A DNA stretch of 64,000 nt from Deltaproteobacteria bacterium RBG_13_43_22 (GTDB taxonomy: Bacteria > Desulfobacterota > RBG-13-43-22). Location: contig MGQB01000037.1 in the NCBI GenBank assembly GCA_001797675.1, forward strand, positions 1 to 64,000, written 5' to 3'. The notes below the pieces were generated by a model. The model did not search any database. It saw only the letters and a program-made list of their open reading frames with translations, and was not told where the DNA came from. Shown here one piece after another: positions 62,401-64,000 of this stretch; position 1 is the stretch's first letter; each line of letters starts with the position of its first letter. The position numbers were made by a program, and so were the translations under genes.

Positions 62401-63316
62401 CGTCCTGCCCAATTCCGATACCGTCAGTTGACCGCTCAACGAGATTGCGGTATTTCTCCTCACTTTCCTGCAGGGCTTCCTGGGATCGCTTACGTTCGGT
62501 GATGTCACGGATAATGACCAGATCAGCCGGACTCCCATGCCAGACTGTTTTCGCGGCGGTTAATTCTATGGGTATGGTCTTTCTGTCTTTGCGTATAATG
62601 TTAACCTCATACTGTGATGGGGCAGGTTCACCGGTAAGTCTTTTTCGATATCTTTCCATTACCTTCTGTACATCATCGGGATGTACCAAATCCCGAATGC
62701 CGCTTTTCAGCAATTCAGCCACGCTGTAACCGGAAATTTCCCCTGCCCGCCGGTTGGCGTAAGTCTGAATCCCTTCTCCCACGGCTATAAAGATTCCATC
62801 ATTGGCGTTCTCGGCTAATGTTCTAAAAGTTTCCTCGCTATTCCGCATCGCCTCCTCTGTCCGCTTGCGCTCGGTGATGTCTTCCGCGTGAACCATGATC
62901 AGATCCGGGGGGACAAAGGCATAGGTAACGGCCATCGTTCTGCCCGGCATAAAATGCCGAGACGTCAACTCTCGTTTAATAACTTTTTTCCCCCTAAAAC
63001 ATCGATGAATATCCTCTAATATCTCCGTCTTGTCTTGATACATCTCAGCTGCGGTTTTTCCAAGGAACGTTTTGGCTTTCCCCCCGGTAGCCCCTTCCGC
63101 CGCCTGATTGAAGTCCACCAATTCGAAGGTCTTCCCTTTTTTCCGCCAGGTAAAGGTCGGGATAGGACCTCCCTGATATTGGGCCTTTAAACGCGCTCCA
63201 CTCTCCTGAAGCATCTCCTCCACCTCTTTGCGCTCCAGTTCTTGGACTCTTGTTTTAAGCCTCGATAATTCTTCGACAAGCTGGGCCTTGGTTTTGCTTT
63301 CCGGTTTCATTTTCAA
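59450..63316 (-). CDS. Multi-PAS/GAF protein with C-terminal HD-GYP domain
   Basis: This 1288-residue protein has no clear membrane segments. After a coiled coil (1-40) come four PAS domains (to about 530), each ending in an ITER(K/R) motif. A GAF domain follows at 545-710, then three more PAS domains to about 1090, and a HD-GYP domain to the end. The HD-GYP domain has GIVHDLGKIAVP and HHERINGSGYPLGL, so the metal-binding residues are intact. HD-GYP enzymes hydrolyse cyclic di-GMP. It is probably a cytoplasmic sensor of redox or small ligands. No partner receiver is adjacent. Confidence 0.9.
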   Translation of the reverse strand: MKMKPESKTKAQLVEELSRLKTRVQELERKEVEEMLQESGARLKAQYQGGPIPTFTWRKKGKTFELVDFNQAAEGATGGKAKTFLGKTAAEMYQDKTEILEDIHRCFRGKKVIKRELTSRHFMPGRTMAVTYAFVPPDLIMVHAEDITERKRTEEAMRNSEETFRTLAENANDGIFIAVGEGIQTYANRRAGEISGYSVAELLKSGIRDLVHPDDVQKVMERYRKRLTGEPAPSQYEVNIIRKDRKTIPIELTAAKTVWHGSPADLVIIRDITERKRSQEALQESEEKYRNLVERSTDGIGIGQDGILRFANKRLTQMIGYSVEEMVGAPLSDFLMADQVSKVIDFYKRRMDGEDIPTNYETALRHKDGSRIEVEFNAGIITYRGRPADFVQIKDITERKHLEEALRESEEKFRKIFDNSSIGMSMTSLDGSVYVNQSLSEMLGYTREELSGLKWQDFTHPDDIELTQEHIEQMLSGEKTSVRFNKRYIKKDGSTLWGDLNTVLQKDKSGNPLYYISGLVDITERRRWEALIERTMRETRMRFEVSQALVGKETEDEVLDALIQQAGIYPQALVAILTFEKSDAGLVGILRRIDYFSSGLTKNVPLGTLFPSSEFSIINRYVTGLPFVSNNVLTDEGLDPSVRDLISRAGGRSFAAFLLEEGKELLGLIIATAGSAHYFDKGKEHLYKTLAEQGAVALRAAYLRGQIRESQKRFQDLVETLNDWIWEVNQDGVYTYVSPKIRDLLGFEPEELLGKTPFDLMPSEEAQRVSGIFEPLKAARQPLITLENTCRHKDGHLVVFETSGMPFFDGEEQFRGYRGIDRDISERKQIQNALQMSEERFRIAAESSNDFIYEWDLNTGQLEWFGAATERLNYLFSELPVTTAAFEKSIHPEDYERISQAVRRQVRYGEPYRQEYRLIGKTGDIFHIKTAGMCLRDENGRAYKWIGTTSDISEHKRAEEALHQTEEKYRGIVENSVEGIFQFSSDWKFLMANTAVARFHGYDTPEKLMTDISDIGEQLYVHPEDRQRYLNLMAEEGLVKGFEAQLYTKHGRIKWGSMNVRSVKDNRGKILYYEGTIEDITTRKEAEEGLQKSLEKLRKATGGIIQAMALTVETRDPYTAGHQRRVADLARSIAQEMGLPEDQVDGIRMAGIVHDLGKIAVPAEILSKPTQLSDIEFGLIKVHPQISYDILKDIDFSWPVADIVLQHHERINGSGYPLGLSGEAIYLEARILAVADVVEAIASHRPYRPAYGIDVALEEISKNKGQLYHTEVVDACLRLFREKGYKFD

Positions 63317-63620
63317 TTCTCCAAAAAGGAAAAACGATTATTAAAAAGGATGGGGCCAGGAATTACGACAAAAAACCGGCTGGGTAGGGATCGGAGGAAA
63401 CAATCGGGTAACATGGTCTGTCCTTTCATTGCAGGGGACTGGGGACAAAACTACCCGTTCTCGGGGGACCTGATTTTTATATCCAGTTCATGGCATTTGC
63501 TGAGACAATCAGAAGGCTCCTCCCAATAAAAACGAACCTGGTTAGAATCCGAAGTTCCCCCCGGATTACTGCTAAAAAAAACTTTATAATATTATATCCT
63601 TACAGAAGGAGAATATCAAG
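63317..63620. other. Intergenic region upstream of the HD-GYP gene
   Basis: No gene was found in this stretch. An AT-rich TATAATATTATA sequence near 63583-63595 could be a plus-strand -10 region for the short reading frame that follows, but no -35 is obvious. Confidence 0.35.
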
Positions 63621-63668
63621 ATGAAAAGTTCTTCGGCAATTTTTATTGATATTGATTTTTTTTACTAA
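63621..63668 (+). CDS. Possible 15-residue peptide
   Basis: The frame MKSSSAIFIDIDFFY is preceded by the strong site AGAAGGAG ten bases upstream of its ATG and by an AT-rich promoter-like stretch. The stop lies just before a GC-rich hairpin. It could be a leader peptide or chance. There is no plus-strand gene downstream within the window for it to regulate. Confidence 0.2.
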   Translation: MKSSSAIFIDIDFFY

Positions 63669-63700
63669 AAAAAGGCCCATCCCCTTTTCGGGCATGGGCC
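63667..63700 (-). terminator. Terminator of the NrfD-type gene
   Basis: On the minus strand GGCCCATGCCC pairs with GGGGATGGGCC around a short AAAA-containing loop, followed by seven T. It lies about 35 bases after the stop of the leftward gene at the window edge, which is probably the last gene of its operon. Confidence 0.85.
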
Positions 63701-63734
63701 TTGGGTAGTAATCAAAATCGAACAGAAGGACGAC

Positions 63735-64000
63735 TTAATGAATCGAGGCGCTGTTGGGATCCAGTTTGACCGAAAGGGCGATTTTATAGAGCAGGGTCAA
63801 TACCAGAAAACCTGTAGCCCAAATCCCGAGGGCGATAAAGATCTCCGGCAGCGTCGGAGCATATTCAGTGATATGTTCCAGGGGGGAGGGGACAAAACCG
63901 GTTACCACCAGGGTCAGTCCCTTTTCAATCCACAGGGAACCGAAGACCCCGATACAGGCCGCCACCAGCCAGGCGTTGTTTTTCCGGGTGATCGGCAGCA
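63735..64000 (-). CDS. NrfD/PsrC family quinone-linked membrane subunit (C-terminal part)
   Basis: The frame runs off the right edge of the window, so only about the last 87 residues are seen. They contain two membrane helices and the segment SLWIEKGLTLVVTGFVPSP followed by EYAPTLPEIFIALGIWATG. This matches the C-terminal end of NrfD-type proteins such as DsrP, HmcC and related sulfate-reducer complexes. These subunits exchange electrons between membrane quinones and periplasmic or cytoplasmic redox partners. Which complex it belongs to depends on genes beyond the window. Confidence 0.8.
   Translation of the reverse strand, partial: LPITRKNNAWLVAACIGVFGSLWIEKGLTLVVTGFVPSPLEHITEYAPTLPEIFIALGIWATGFLVLTLLYKIALSVKLDPNSASIH

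Noticed and set aside
1-64000. CRISPR array, rRNA operon, integrase or transposase gene
   Set aside because: No regularly spaced direct repeats, rRNA signatures or recombinase motifs were recognised on either strand.

Overview
The window looks like chromosomal DNA of an anaerobic deltaproteobacterium (Desulfobacterota, perhaps near the Syntrophobacterales). Reasons are CoA-linked catabolic genes, a molybdopterin oxidoreductase, an NrfD-type quinone-linked membrane subunit at the right edge, a Na+-pump decarboxylase beta subunit, a ferredoxin-type DUF362 protein, a rubrerythrin-like protein and an AmrS-type radical SAM enzyme. No ribosomal RNA gene, CRISPR array or complete insertion sequence is visible, so the taxonomic placement is an inference.

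Layout. 1-13.4 kb: catabolic genes on both strands (acyl-CoA dehydrogenase, cyclase, SDR, CocE-type hydrolase, quinone-oxidoreductase-like enzyme, PaaI-type thioesterase, URO-D-like protein, metallo-beta-lactamase-fold hydrolase, membrane/SCP2 protein, amidohydrolase-like protein). 13.5-19.4 kb: a response regulator and sensor kinase, then trkA-trkH. 19.6-23.1 kb: a solitary ABC binding protein, a lipoprotein and a rubrerythrin-like protein. 23.4-31.1 kb: a type I restriction-modification island (hsdR-hsdM-hsdS) with two accessory genes. 31.4-38 kb: the housekeeping cluster priA-def-fmt-rsmB-rpe, read leftward. 38.1-43.6 kb: tRNA-Arg, a YchF-like GTPase, a MetE-like protein, a GAF-ANTAR regulator and a glutamate-synthase-like gene. 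43.7-56 kb: a KaiC-like/XRE/cupin regulator, DedA, ilvD, amrS, a histone-H1-like protein, a molybdo-oxidoreductase, and a terC/kinase/oadG/oadB group. 56-64 kb: archease, rtcB and a methyltransferase, a 1288-residue PAS/GAF/HD-GYP protein, and the end of an NrfD gene.

Two observations stand out. (1) rtcB is interrupted by one in-frame TGA at the codon for the invariant Mn-binding cysteine (GYDIN-C-GVR in the family). Both halves are intact, archease lies upstream, and a hairpin follows the TGA at a spacing that fits a bacterial SECIS. This is a candidate selenocysteine-containing RNA ligase. (2) The leader of the glutamate-synthase-like gene contains two hairpins with hexaloops that have A at position 1 and G at position 4. 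The second overlaps an intrinsic terminator, and the gene just upstream encodes a GAF-ANTAR protein. Together they form an apparently complete antitermination switch.

The intergenic DNA carries several repeat families: a 142-bp MITE-like element in three copies of identical length, a ~126-bp element with terminal inverted repeats in three copies, and a ~290-bp palindromic element in two copies whose outer ends are flipped relative to its core.
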